A DNA stretch of 64,000 nt, taken from positions 1 through 64,000 of the forward strand of contig CAKPAI010000006.1 in NCBI GenBank assembly GCA_934133005.1, in the 5' to 3' direction. Shown in pieces: positions 16,740 through 24,952 of the stretch. The position numbers and the translations under genes are program-made. This DNA comes from an uncultured Clostridia bacterium. GTDB lineage: Bacteria; Bacillota; Clostridia; TANB77; CAG-508. How positions within the stretch are numbered: position 1 is the first letter of the stretch; the number at the start of each line of letters is the position of its first letter. Under the pieces are notes generated by a model. It ran no database searches. It was not told the origin of the DNA and worked only from the letters and a program-made list of their open reading frames with translations.

Positions 16740-18500
16740 TTAATTTCCTTTCTTATATTTCCAAGCCATACTAATTTTATCTTGTTCTTTTGGTCGTTTG
16801 GTATGGAGAAAACTTGCTCTATTTTCTCTCTGCCAAGCAGGGGATAAAATAAGGCCTCTTTTGAATATATTTTGAAAATATGAAACTCCGAAAGATTTTA
16901 TATCTGACAAAATTAATATATATACAATTAATCCGGAAGCTAACCCTAAGAATCCTACTAATGCTCCAAGCATTGTGAAAACGAAACGTAGCGTTCTAGA
17001 ATGAAAACTTAATGTAAAATCTGGAATAGAAAATGAGCATATACCAGTTAAGGCTACAATTATTATTAAAATAGGACTAACAATACTTGCTTCTACTGCA
17101 GCTTGCCCCAAAATTAGTGCACCAACGATACCTATAGTTGAACCAACAGGAGAGGGAACTCTAACACTTGCTTCTCGTATAAGTTCAAAAGAAAATTCCA
17201 TTAATAGTAGTTCAAACAAGATTGGAAATGGTACGTTTTCTCTTGAAGAGACAATTGCATAAAGCAATTCTGTAGGAATAAGTTCTTGGTGAAAGTTTGT
17301 AATAGACATATATATTCCGGGCAATAAAATAGCTATTATATAAGCTGCAAAACGTAAAAATCTAACAAAATTTGAATATTGATGTTTTAAATTTAAGTCT
17401 TCAGGAGATAACAAGAAATCAGAAAAAGTTGCAGGAGCAATTAAAATATAAGGTGAGCCATTAACAATTATTGCAACTCTTCCATCAAATATTAAGTTAG
17501 TAGTTTTATCTGGTCTTTCAGTGGATATTATTTGAGGAAAGCTAAAACGTTTATCATCTTGAATAAGTTCTTCAAGTTGCCCAGAAGAAGTCAAATGGTC
17601 AATTTTTAAATTGCTTAACCTGTAATGTACTTCATTTACGAGATCAGAGTTAGCCACATTTTTTAGATAGCATATGGCACATGGAGTTTTACTTAATGTT
17701 CCAATATTAAGAGATTCTATTACTAAATTTTCATTATTTACGTATCTACGAATAAGAGAGGTATTAGTGCGTAAGTTTTCTGTAAAACCTACTTGTGATC
17801 CTTTTATAACTATTTCATTATTAGGGGTGTCTAAATTTCTTTGAGAAAATCCTTTTACATCAATATTGTAAGCAATATCCAAAGTATCAACGAATAGAGC
17901 ACAGTTTCCAGCATTAACTGCTTCTACTATATCATCAAATTTGTTTGTCTGTCTTACATCATTTTGAGGAATTAGACATTCAGTAATATAATTGCTAATA
18001 TTAAACTTTTTTATTTTTCGAACAGTAATATTATTTGTTTTAACCTCAGAAATTACTTTAGTTTGAATTCCGTCAAAAGAATTAGCAGAATTTTTTAGCA
18101 TTAAAGGCTTCAAAATATAATTGCTAATTAAATCTGGAGAACTCATTCCATCAATATAAATAATAAAAGCTTTATATTGTTTGTTCCTAGCAGATAAAGT
18201 GAATTTCCTAATGACTATATCAGAGTTTATTAAAGTATTAAATCTTACATTAATGTATTCTAGATTCACATCATATGAAGGAAAAACTCTATCAGAGGAA
18301 GTATCTTTTAAGTCCTCTTGTTCTAAAGTAATATTTTCTAATTGTTTTTCGGATTTTCCTTCTTGTACATTAATAGTAGTAGCATTGGTATAGGAATTTA
18401 AAGTGAAATCATAATTGTTAGGATCTTCAGTATAAAATAACTCGTGAATATCTAATTTTAGTTTTTCTGAAAAATTTTTGAGTTTATTTTGAAAGTTCAA
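16740..18500 (-). CDS. gerAA: GerAA-family spore germination protein
   Basis: 586 residues from a TTG with GGAGG 8 bases upstream. The N-terminal soluble half contains the family stretch F-I-I-Y-I-D-G-M and later F-D-G-R-V-A-I-I-V-N-G-S-P; the membrane half has E-L-L-L-M-E-F-S-F-E-L-I-R-E-A and R-V-P-S-P-V-G-S-T-I-G-I-V-G-A-L-I-L-G (split here only for length), hallmarks of GerAA/SpoVAF proteins, with 4-5 transmembrane helices. The C-terminal R-P-K-E-Q-D is also typical. First gene of the minus-strand germination operon, divergent from spoIVA. Expression is expected in the forespore; I could not identify a convincing sigma-G promoter in the 161-base gap. Confidence 0.92.
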   Translation of the reverse strand: MNFQNKLKNFSEKLKLDIHELFYTEDPNNYDFTLNSYTNATTINVQEGKSEKQLENITLEQEDLKDTSSDRVFPSYDVNLEYINVRFNTLINSDIVIRKFTLSARNKQYKAFIIYIDGMSSPDLISNYILKPLMLKNSANSFDGIQTKVISEVKTNNITVRKIKKFNISNYITECLIPQNDVRQTNKFDDIVEAVNAGNCALFVDTLDIAYNIDVKGFSQRNLDTPNNEIVIKGSQVGFTENLRTNTSLIRRYVNNENLVIESLNIGTLSKTPCAICYLKNVANSDLVNEVHYRLSNLKIDHLTSSGQLEELIQDDKRFSFPQIISTERPDKTTNLIFDGRVAIIVNGSPYILIAPATFSDFLLSPEDLNLKHQYSNFVRFLRFAAYIIAILLPGIYMSITNFHQELIPTELLYAIVSSRENVPFPILFELLLMEFSFELIREASVRVPSPVGSTIGIVGALILGQAAVEASIVSPILIIIVALTGICSFSIPDFTLSFHSRTLRFVFTMLGALVGFLGLASGLIVYILILSDIKSFGVSYFQNIFKRGLILSPAWQRENRASFLHTKRPKEQDKISMAWKYKKGN

Positions 18501-18661
18501 ATAAATACCTCCTTAATGCACAAATATAGCTTTTTGAATTTTTAACTAGTATTTCCTGAAAAAATGAAAATATGTGAAAAACTTTATTTATATGTGCATA
18601 AGTTTAAAAAAATAAAATATAAATTAAATAAAGTTGCACAAATATAAGGAGGTAAAATACA

Positions 18662-20141
18662 ATGAATGATAATAGATTATATCAAGATATAGCTAAAAGA
18701 ACGGATGGAGATATTTATATAGGAGTTGTTGGACCAGTTAGAACAGGAAAATCTACATTTATAAAACGATTTATGGATTTGATGGTAATACCTAATATCG
18801 ATAATGAATATAAACGTGAAAGAGCAAAAGATGAACTTCCACAAAGTGCAGGTGGAAGGACAATAATGACAACAGAACCTAAATTTGTACCGAATGAAGC
18901 GATACGGAATAACTGTTGGAGATAACATTAAATTAAATGTAAGGCTAGTGGATTGTGTTGGATATTTAGTAAATAATGCTATTGGATATTTAGAAGATGA
19001 TATGCCAAGAATGGTAAAAACGCCATGGTCAGATGAAGCAATTCCATTTGGCCAGGCTGCAGAGATAGGAACACAAAAGGTAATACAAGAACACTCAACT
19101 ATTGGTATTATAGTTACAACCGATGGAACAATAACTGATATTCCAAGGGAAGATTATATAGAAGCGGAAGAAAGAGTTGTAAAAGAATTAAAAGAGCTAC
19201 ATAAACCTTTTATTATAGTATTAAACTCAAATGAACCCACATCAGAATATACAATGCAATTAGCAGAAAAGCTGAGTGCAAAGTATGATGCACAAGTAGT
19301 GCCAACTAATTGTGATTTATTAACAGAAGAGAAAGTTGATGAAATATTTGGAAAAATGTTATATGAATTTCCAATTGACAGAATAAATATAAATTTTCCA
19401 AAGTGGGTAGATGGGTTACCAGATGATCATTGGTTAAAAGAGGAGCTATATAATGAAATAAAAAATACTTTTAAGGATGTGATGATACTAAAACAAATAG
19501 ATGGCAGAATAACAAAATTGCAAAACACAGAAGTAATATCAAGTACAATAATAAGCGAAATAATGCTAGGAACTGGTAGTATAAATGTAAAAATAAATTT
19601 ATTAGATAATTTATTTTATAAAGTACTTACAGAAATATCAGGAGTTAACATTACCAATGAAGGTGAATTATTTTCGAGTATGATTCAATTTGCAAATACA
19701 AAGAAAAAGTATGATAAGATAGCATATGCATTAGATGAAGTAAATACTAAAGGATATGGAATTGTAACTCCAAGTATAGATGAGCTAATATTAGAAGAAC
19801 CTGAAATGGTAAAACAAGGTTCAAGATATGGTGTAAAATTAAAAGCAAAAGCTCCGTCTATTCATTTAATAAAGGCAGAAATAGAAACAGAAGTATCTCC
19901 AATAGTAGGAAGTGAAAAACAGTCACAAGAACTTGTAGAGTCATTACTTTCAGATTTTGAAAATGAGCCTCAAAAAATATGGGAATCAAATATTTTTGGA
20001 AAGAGTTTGCATGAGCTTGTAAATGAAGGATTACAGGCAAAACTAATGAAAATGCCAGAAGATGCACAATTAAAGCTTCAAGAAACGTTGGAAAGAATAA
20101 TAAATGAGGGAAGTGGAGGACTAATCTGCATAATTCTTTAA
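18662..20141 (+). pseudogene. spoIVA: SpoIVA, spore coat morphogenetic ATPase, with a +1 frameshift at CGG
   Basis: SpoIVA polymerises on the forespore surface and is the base of the spore coat. N-terminal G-D-I-Y-I-G-V-V-G-P-V-R-T-G-K-S-T-F (Walker A) and the C-terminus G-S-G-G-L-I-C-I-I-L are near-identical to the family. The first frame reads F-V-P-N-E-A-I, then CGG at 18905-18907, and stops at 18925. Skipping the C continues as G-I-T-V-G-D-N ... R-L-V-D-C-V-G-Y and stays open to 20141, aligning with Bacillus SpoIVA without a gap. With the skip the product is 492 residues, exactly the family length. Strong AAGGAGG site at 18647-18653. Disruption would abolish coat assembly, so a functional +1 shift or sequence error should be considered before calling it dead. 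Confidence 0.88.
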
Positions 20142-20175
20142 TTTTAAATAAAAGTTGATATTTAAAGTAAAAGGC

Positions 20176-20204
20176 TTGAATGAAATGAAACAATGTGATA
20201 TTAT
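20176..20204 (+). promoter_or_regulatory. Sigma-A promoter of the UDP-sugar pyrophosphorylase gene
   Basis: TTGAAT (20176-20181), 17 bases, TATTAT (20199-20204), about 57 bases before the ATG. Confidence 0.65.
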
Positions 20205-20260
20205 TGGGCTGTTGGGAAAAGTTTCACAATATACTAACTAGGCGTGGAAGGAGAACGAAA

Positions 20261-21517
20261 ATGAATAAGCAAACAAAATTAGAACAAGCAATAGAAATAC
20301 TAACAGCCAATAATCAACAAGAAATAATAAAAATAATAAATAAACTTGATGAAGAGAAAAAGAAAAAGTTAGTTAATCAAGTATTAGAATTAGATTTTGA
20401 AGAATTGAATAAATTATATAGTAAAGTAAATGAAAGTATAATAAAAAAAGATCAAAAAATAGAACATGTAAAACATACTGACAAAGATAAAATGACAGAT
20501 GAACAAAAAGTTAAGTATTCAAATATTGGTGAAAGAATTATAAAGAATGGAGAATATGCAGTCGTTACAATGGCTGGTGGTCAGGGAACAAGACTTGGAC
20601 ATAAAGGACCAAAAGGAACATTTAAATTAGAAGTTGAACCTGAGCCTAAGTATTTATTTCAGATTCTTGCTGAAAATTTGGAAGACGCAAATAGAAAATA
20701 TGGAATAATACTTAATTGGTATATAATGACAAGCACAGAAAACAGAGAAGCAACTGAAAATTGTTTTAAAGAACATAATTATTTTGGATATGATAAAGAG
20801 CATATAAAATTCTTCAACCAAGGTAATTTACCTTTAATGTTTACTAATGGCAAATTAGTATTAGATAAAGATTATTCAATAAAAATTGCAGCAGATGGAA
20901 ATGGCTGTATATATAAAGCAATGAAAAAATGTGGAATATTACAAGACATGAAAGAAAAAGGAATAAAGTGGGTTTTTATTGGTGCAGTAGACAACGCTTT
21001 ATTAAATATGGTAGATACTATCCTTTTAGGACTAACAGTTGAAAACAATGATAAAGTTGCAACAAAATCAATAGTTAAAAATTCTCCAAAAGAAAAAGTA
21101 GGAGTTTTTTGCAAAATAAATGGTACGGTTTCAGTTATTGAATATAGCGAGTTACCAGAAGAAATGGCTATTTTAGTAGATGAAGATGGCGAGCTTTTGT
21201 ATGGGGAAGCACATATAATGTGTAACTTATTTTCTATGGAAGCATTAGAAAAAATTGCTGATATAGATTTACCATATCATGTGGCACATAAAAAAACTGA
21301 CTACATGAATGAAAATGGAGAGTTTATAGAAGCGACAGAACCAAATGCATATAAATTTGAAGCTTTTATATTTGATGCATTTAACTACTTTGATAATATT
21401 ACTATATTAAGAGGAAGAAGAGAAGATGATTTTGCTCCAATAAAAAACAAGAATGGAGTAGATAGTCCAGAAACTGCAATAAAATTATATAATGATTATT
21501 GGAAAAGTAAAAGATAA
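20261..21517 (+). CDS. UDPGP-family UDP-sugar pyrophosphorylase
   Basis: 418 residues from the ATG at 20261 (GGAAGGAG just upstream; the in-frame start at 20195 would lie in the promoter). The core begins M-A-G-G-Q-G-T-R-L-G-x-K-G-P-K-G, the nucleotide-binding loop of the UTP-dependent UDPGP/UAP1 family, and contains the G-N-G-x-x-Y substrate motif. The product is probably UDP-N-acetylhexosamine or UDP-glucose, a precursor for wall polysaccharides. The first 90 residues are a helical, charged region as in eukaryote-type UAP enzymes. Which sugar is used cannot be decided from the sequence. Confidence 0.85.
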   Translation: MNKQTKLEQAIEILTANNQQEIIKIINKLDEEKKKKLVNQVLELDFEELNKLYSKVNESIIKKDQKIEHVKHTDKDKMTDEQKVKYSNIGERIIKNGEYAVVTMAGGQGTRLGHKGPKGTFKLEVEPEPKYLFQILAENLEDANRKYGIILNWYIMTSTENREATENCFKEHNYFGYDKEHIKFFNQGNLPLMFTNGKLVLDKDYSIKIAADGNGCIYKAMKKCGILQDMKEKGIKWVFIGAVDNALLNMVDTILLGLTVENNDKVATKSIVKNSPKEKVGVFCKINGTVSVIEYSELPEEMAILVDEDGELLYGEAHIMCNLFSMEALEKIADIDLPYHVAHKKTDYMNENGEFIEATEPNAYKFEAFIFDAFNYFDNITILRGRREDDFAPIKNKNGVDSPETAIKLYNDYWKSKR

Positions 21518-21520
21518 ATA

Positions 21521-21600
21521 AAATAACCTTAAATTTTACATAAAATAAGCTTGAAGTACAAAAAGTACCAAACTTAAAATGTAAGATTTAGGGCTATTTT
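21521..21600. terminator. Long hairpin between convergent genes (bidirectional terminator)
   Basis: Outer arms AAATAACCTTAAAT and ATTTAGGGCTATTT plus TTACAT/ATGTAA pair over about 20 positions with two mismatches; the interior can pair further (AAG-TTG-GTAC with GTAC-CAA-CTT). The whole 80-base gap is one imperfect cruciform, far longer than the other terminators here. Confidence 0.7.
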
Positions 21601-21612
21601 CATTTTTGAATG

Positions 21613-21999
21613 TTAAGCAATGAAAAAATCAACAACACCATATATAAGTGCGCCAATTATTGCAGAAATCCAAGAGATAGAGTAACCAGCTACAAAATAT
21701 TGAATGACATAGAGTAGTGCGACGGCAAGAACGAATCCTAAAAATCCTCTACCAAAAGCACTAGCCTTAAGTCCAGTAAAAGTAACTATTAAATAATCTG
21801 CAACAGTTAAAACGACAGCTGCAAGTGCTAAAGTCCATATGTTTGCAATAGTAAATCCAGGTGTAAAGAAAGCAGTTATTGCAAGAATTATAGCGGAAGT
21901 GACAAACCTTAAAAGTACACTTACAAAAGGACTATTACTTTCTCCTGCAACTTGTGTTTGGATCTTTTCATTTCCTATAGTATTATTTTTTTCTTCCAT
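21613..21999 (-). CDS. Small four-helix membrane protein, probably forespore-expressed
   Basis: 128 residues from the ATG at 21999 with AAAGGAG upstream; a longer frame to 22101 lacks a start signal and overlaps the promoter. After about 25 polar residues there are four hydrophobic helices with F-F-T-P-G-F-T-I and A-D-Y-L-I-V, resembling Phage_holin_4_2 and DUF2512-type proteins found in spore formers. Function unknown; the family name 'holin' is historical and does not imply phage origin. The -10/-35 region has a near-perfect sigma-G promoter, which points to a forespore membrane role. Confidence 0.6.
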   Translation of the reverse strand: MEEKNNTIGNEKIQTQVAGESNSPFVSVLLRFVTSAIILAITAFFTPGFTIANIWTLALAAVVLTVADYLIVTFTGLKASAFGRGFLGFVLAVALLYVIQYFVAGYSISWISAIIGALIYGVVDFFIA

Positions 22000-22040
22000 A
22001 ATTTTAGCTCCTTTCATTATAATATAAAAAGCTATATTGT

Positions 22041-22070
22041 TATTATGAACTAATAATTTTGTTTTATTCA
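22041..22070 (-). promoter_or_regulatory. Sigma-G-type promoter of the small membrane protein
   Basis: On the minus strand TGAATA (22070-22065), 17 bases, CATAATA (22047-22041). This matches the forespore consensus TGAATA-N17-CATACTA in 12 of 13 positions. Confidence 0.7.
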
Positions 22071-22074
22071 AATA

Positions 22075-22105
22075 TGAATAAAAAGAATAAATAAAGAACA
22101 AAATA
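22075..22105 (+). promoter_or_regulatory. Sigma-G/F-like promoter of the DUF421 gene
   Basis: TGAATA (22075-22080), 18 bases, CAAAATA (22099-22105), 5 of 7 matches in the -10. Divergent and adjacent to the sigma-G-type promoter on the other strand. Confidence 0.5.
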
Positions 22106-22131
22106 TAAAAAGATGAAAGGAAAAATATAAT

Positions 22132-22845
22132 ATGATTGCAACTTTTGTAAGATCAATAATTTTATATATAATAGTTTTAGTTGTTATGCGAATTATGGGA
22201 AAAAGAGAGATAGGACAGCTTCAGCCATTTGAACTTGCAATAGCAATAATGATCGCAGATTTAGCATCAATACCGATGACAGATATTGGAATTCCAATAT
22301 CAAATGGAATAATTCCTATTTTTGGTTTACTAGTAATGCATATAATTATATCTGTACTAAACTTGAAGAGTAGAAAAATAAAAGAACTTATATGTGGCAA
22401 ACCTACAATACTAATATATCAAGGAAAAATTGATGAGAAACAATTAAAAAAAGAAAGGTATACAGTAAGTGAACTTCAGGAAAAACTAAGAAGTAGCAAT
22501 GTAATGGACTTAGGAGACGTAGAATATGCAATATTAGAAACTAGTGGAGATATAACTGTAATACAAAAGCCAGATAAGAGAGCTGCAACACCAGAAGACT
22601 TTGGAATTATGCCTGAATATGAGGGAATATCATATAACTTAATTTTAGATGGAAAAGTAATTAAAGAAAATTTAAAAGCAATAAATAAAGACTATGCTTG
22701 GTTAAAAAAACAAGTTAATAAATTTCAAGTAGAACCGGAAGAAGCGTTAGTAGTATCAATAAATGGGAAAGGGAAAATATTTTGTCAGGCAAAAGAAAAA
22801 GAAATTGAAAAGAAGATAAAAAATCAAGATGATACTATATTATAG
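22132..22845 (+). CDS. DUF421 (YetF-like) membrane protein
   Basis: 237 residues. The N-terminus has three membrane helices with the DUF421 signature V-V-M-R-I-M-G-K-R-E-I-G-Q-L-Q-P-F-E; the C-terminal soluble part contains Y-T-V-S-E-L-Q-E-K-L-R and D-L-G-D-V-E-Y-A-I-L-E-T-S-G, as in YetF proteins. Homologues in spore formers are expressed in the forespore; the promoter here agrees. The next gene encodes a DUF4363 protein, a regular partner, and overlaps by reading-frame region. Confidence 0.88.
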   Translation: MIATFVRSIILYIIVLVVMRIMGKREIGQLQPFELAIAIMIADLASIPMTDIGIPISNGIIPIFGLLVMHIIISVLNLKSRKIKELICGKPTILIYQGKIDEKQLKKERYTVSELQEKLRSSNVMDLGDVEYAILETSGDITVIQKPDKRAATPEDFGIMPEYEGISYNLILDGKVIKENLKAINKDYAWLKKQVNKFQVEPEEALVVSINGKGKIFCQAKEKEIEKKIKNQDDTIL

Positions 22846-22858
22846 AAGGATGGTATGC

Positions 22859-23254
22859 ATGAGGAAAGAGGTTATTATAGTTATTCTTATAATTGCAATT
22901 ATATTTACAGTAAATGCAATATCTCAAAAATTTACTACAGAAAGTGTACAAAGAATAACAAAAGATTTAGATGAATTAGAAAGCATGGCAAAAGAAAATG
23001 AAGAGAGCAAAAACAAAGAAGAAATAAGTAAAATAATTGAAAAAGTAAAGAGTGATTGGTCAAATATAAATTATATTATGTCATGTTATATTGAACATGA
23101 TGAAATGGAAAAGGTGAATTCGTCGATGGTAAAATTTGAAACAGCGTTTAACTTAGATGAGTATAATGAAGGAATAATAGAACTAGAAAATTGTAAATAT
23201 ATTTTAAAACATATAAAAGAAAAAGAGTCCATACGAATAATAAACTTTTTCTAA
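22859..23254 (+). CDS. DUF4363 membrane-anchored protein
   Basis: 131 residues from the ATG at 22859, 8 bases after GAAGGA. One N-terminal transmembrane helix is followed by a helical extracytoplasmic domain (D-E-L-E-S-M-A-K-E-N ... W-S-N-I-N-Y-I-M-S-C-Y-I-E-H-D-E) typical of DUF4363. These proteins pair with DUF421 proteins in clostridia; the biochemical role is unknown. Confidence 0.75.
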   Translation: MRKEVIIVILIIAIIFTVNAISQKFTTESVQRITKDLDELESMAKENEESKNKEEISKIIEKVKSDWSNINYIMSCYIEHDEMEKVNSSMVKFETAFNLDEYNEGIIELENCKYILKHIKEKESIRIINFF

Positions 23255-23260
23255 AAATAA

Positions 23261-23294
23261 AAAAGAAACTTGGTTTAGCTATCAAGTTTCTTTT
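23261..23294. terminator. Bidirectional terminator
   Basis: AAAAGAAACTTG / CAAGTTTCTTTT, 12-bp perfect stem with a 10-base loop, between the convergent DUF4363 and HD-domain genes. It overlaps the last codons of the latter. Confidence 0.9.
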
Positions 23295-23841
23295 GATATT
23301 TTAAGAAAGATTTTTCTTCCTTTTTTAGTATGTATTTTCTAAATGAATTTAAGCTACTAAGTTTATCAGTAATAGTAATTATAAAACTTTCTCTGTATTT
23401 TGGAAATTGAAAAAATGTGACTGGCCACATATGTTTTAAAATAATATCTTGTTCTTTTTCGTTTATATTACAAATTTTTTGTGCATTTTGCAAAGCAATA
23501 TATGGATGAATAAATGCATGAAGCCTTTTTAAATGAAGTTTCTTTTTTGACCCTCTCCAATCGTATAAGAATAAGTCATGAAGTAATGCAGCTCGTGCCA
23601 TAGAAACATAGTCTAAATGTAACTTTCTGCAAATAATAAATGACCAATAAGATACTTCTAAACAATGGTCAAAACATGATGTATTAAAATGTTGTCTATA
23701 ATTTTTCATTTGTTGAATAGGCTCTGTAAAAATTAAATCACTTAGAATATTAAAAAATTCTTGTTTATTTAAATAATCTTTATCTGATTTACAATCAGCT
23801 CTATCTATAATAATCTTGTTTCTCTCTAATAAATCTATCAT
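23275..23841 (-). CDS. HD-domain phosphohydrolase-like protein
   Basis: 188 residues. F-D-H-C-L-E-V-S, A-A-L-L-H-D-L-F-L-Y-D-W and later H-P-Y and H-M-W-P supply the histidines and the H-D pair of a metal-dependent HD hydrolase. Related clostridial proteins of this length are annotated only as HD-family hydrolases; the substrate is unknown. Its stop codon lies inside the shared terminator. Confidence 0.75.
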   Translation of the reverse strand: MIDLLERNKIIIDRADCKSDKDYLNKQEFFNILSDLIFTEPIQQMKNYRQHFNTSCFDHCLEVSYWSFIICRKLHLDYVSMARAALLHDLFLYDWRGSKKKLHLKRLHAFIHPYIALQNAQKICNINEKEQDIILKHMWPVTFFQFPKYRESFIITITDKLSSLNSFRKYILKKEEKSFLKYQKKLDS

Positions 23842-23960
23842 AAAAAGTCCTTTGTTAAAATTATTTATATAAATTATATCATATAGAGAAATAAAAATAA
23901 ACAGTTTTTTAGTACAGTAATATAATATATTAAGAAGACTTTGAAAGGATACATATAAAT

Positions 23961-24833
23961 ATGAAGAAAATTTTATTTAGAGGATGTGGTACTGCTATTG
24001 CAACACCGTTTACAAATGAAAATAAGATAAATTATGAAGTACTTAAGAAATATTTGGATTTTCAAATTGAAAATAAAGTTGATGCAATAATTGTGTGTGG
24101 AACTACAGGAGAATCTGCCACTTTGTCAAATGATGAGAAAAAAGAACTTATAAATTTTACAGTAAAATATGTAAATAAAAAAGTACCTGTAATTGCAGGA
24201 ACAGGTTCTAATAACACAAAGTCTGCAATAGAGCTTAGTAGGTATGCGGAGAAAGTTGGAGCTGATGGACTTTTAGTTGTTACTCCATACTATAATAAAA
24301 CAACTCAAGAAGGACTAATAAAACATTATACGGAAATTGCAAAAAATGTAGAGCTTCCTATTATTATGTATAATGTACCAAGTAGAACAGGTGTAAACAT
24401 TTTGCCAGAAACGTGTTTAGAACTTTCAAAAATAGAAAATATTGTAGCAATAAAAGAAGCAAGTGGAAATATATCTCAAATTGCAAAAATTGCACAATTA
24501 TGTAGGGATAACTTATATATATATTCTGGAAATGATGATCAAATACTTCCAATTCTTTCTATTGGTGGAATAGGTGTAATTTCAGTACTATCTAATATTA
24601 AGCCTAAAGAAGTTCATGATATTTGTGAGAAATGTATAAATGGCAATATAGATAATGCCAAAGAAATTTTCTTAAAGTTTTTGCCACTTGCCAATAGTTT
24701 ATTTTGTGAAGTAAATCCAATTCCAATAAAATATGCTCTTTCTAAAATTGGCTATGATTTTGGGAAACCTAGATTACCTCTGGTAGAACTAAAAAATAAA
24801 GAGTTGATAGATAGTCAAATAAAAATGCTTTGA
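23961..24833 (+). CDS. dapA: 4-hydroxy-tetrahydrodipicolinate synthase
   Basis: 290 residues. Condenses pyruvate with aspartate semialdehyde, the first step to diaminopimelate, lysine and spore dipicolinate. Signatures: G-T-A-I-A-T-P-F, C-G-T-T-G-E-S-A-T-L, Y-Y-N-K-T-T-Q-E-G (second catalytic tyrosine region), Y-N-V-P-S-R-T and the Schiff-base lysine in A-I-K-E-A-S-G. No lysine riboswitch fits in the 119-base upstream gap. A terminator follows at once, so it is monocistronic. Confidence 0.95.
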   Translation: MKKILFRGCGTAIATPFTNENKINYEVLKKYLDFQIENKVDAIIVCGTTGESATLSNDEKKELINFTVKYVNKKVPVIAGTGSNNTKSAIELSRYAEKVGADGLLVVTPYYNKTTQEGLIKHYTEIAKNVELPIIMYNVPSRTGVNILPETCLELSKIENIVAIKEASGNISQIAKIAQLCRDNLYIYSGNDDQILPILSIGGIGVISVLSNIKPKEVHDICEKCINGNIDNAKEIFLKFLPLANSLFCEVNPIPIKYALSKIGYDFGKPRLPLVELKNKELIDSQIKML

Positions 24834-24855
24834 TAAAAAAATCAAGGCATTTTTA
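24822..24855 (+). terminator. Terminator of dapA
   Basis: AATGCTTTGAT / ATCAAGGCATT stem with a T-run, overlapping the stop codon. Confidence 0.85.
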
Positions 24856-24866
24856 TATTCTTTAGG

Positions 24867-24895
24867 TTGAATTTATCAAATTAGTATAGTAGAAT
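24867..24895 (+). promoter_or_regulatory. Sigma-A promoter of the phosphofructokinase gene
   Basis: TTGAAT (24867-24872), 17 bases, TAGAAT (24890-24895). Confidence 0.65.
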
Positions 24896-24952
24896 AGGAA
24901 ATGGATAAAAAATCTAGATTTAGTTAATAATACAAACGAGGAGGTAAATAAA

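Noticed and set aside
18501..18661. Sigma-G/sigma-E promoters for gerAA and spoIVA
   Set aside because: Partial matches such as CATAAGTT and AATACTA lack an acceptable partner at the right distance.
21613..21999. Prophage holin
   Set aside because: Only the family name suggests phage; neighbours are sporulation-type genes and the promoter is of the sigma-G type.
23842..23960. Lysine riboswitch before dapA
   Set aside because: 119 bases is too short and no conserved five-helix core can be drawn.
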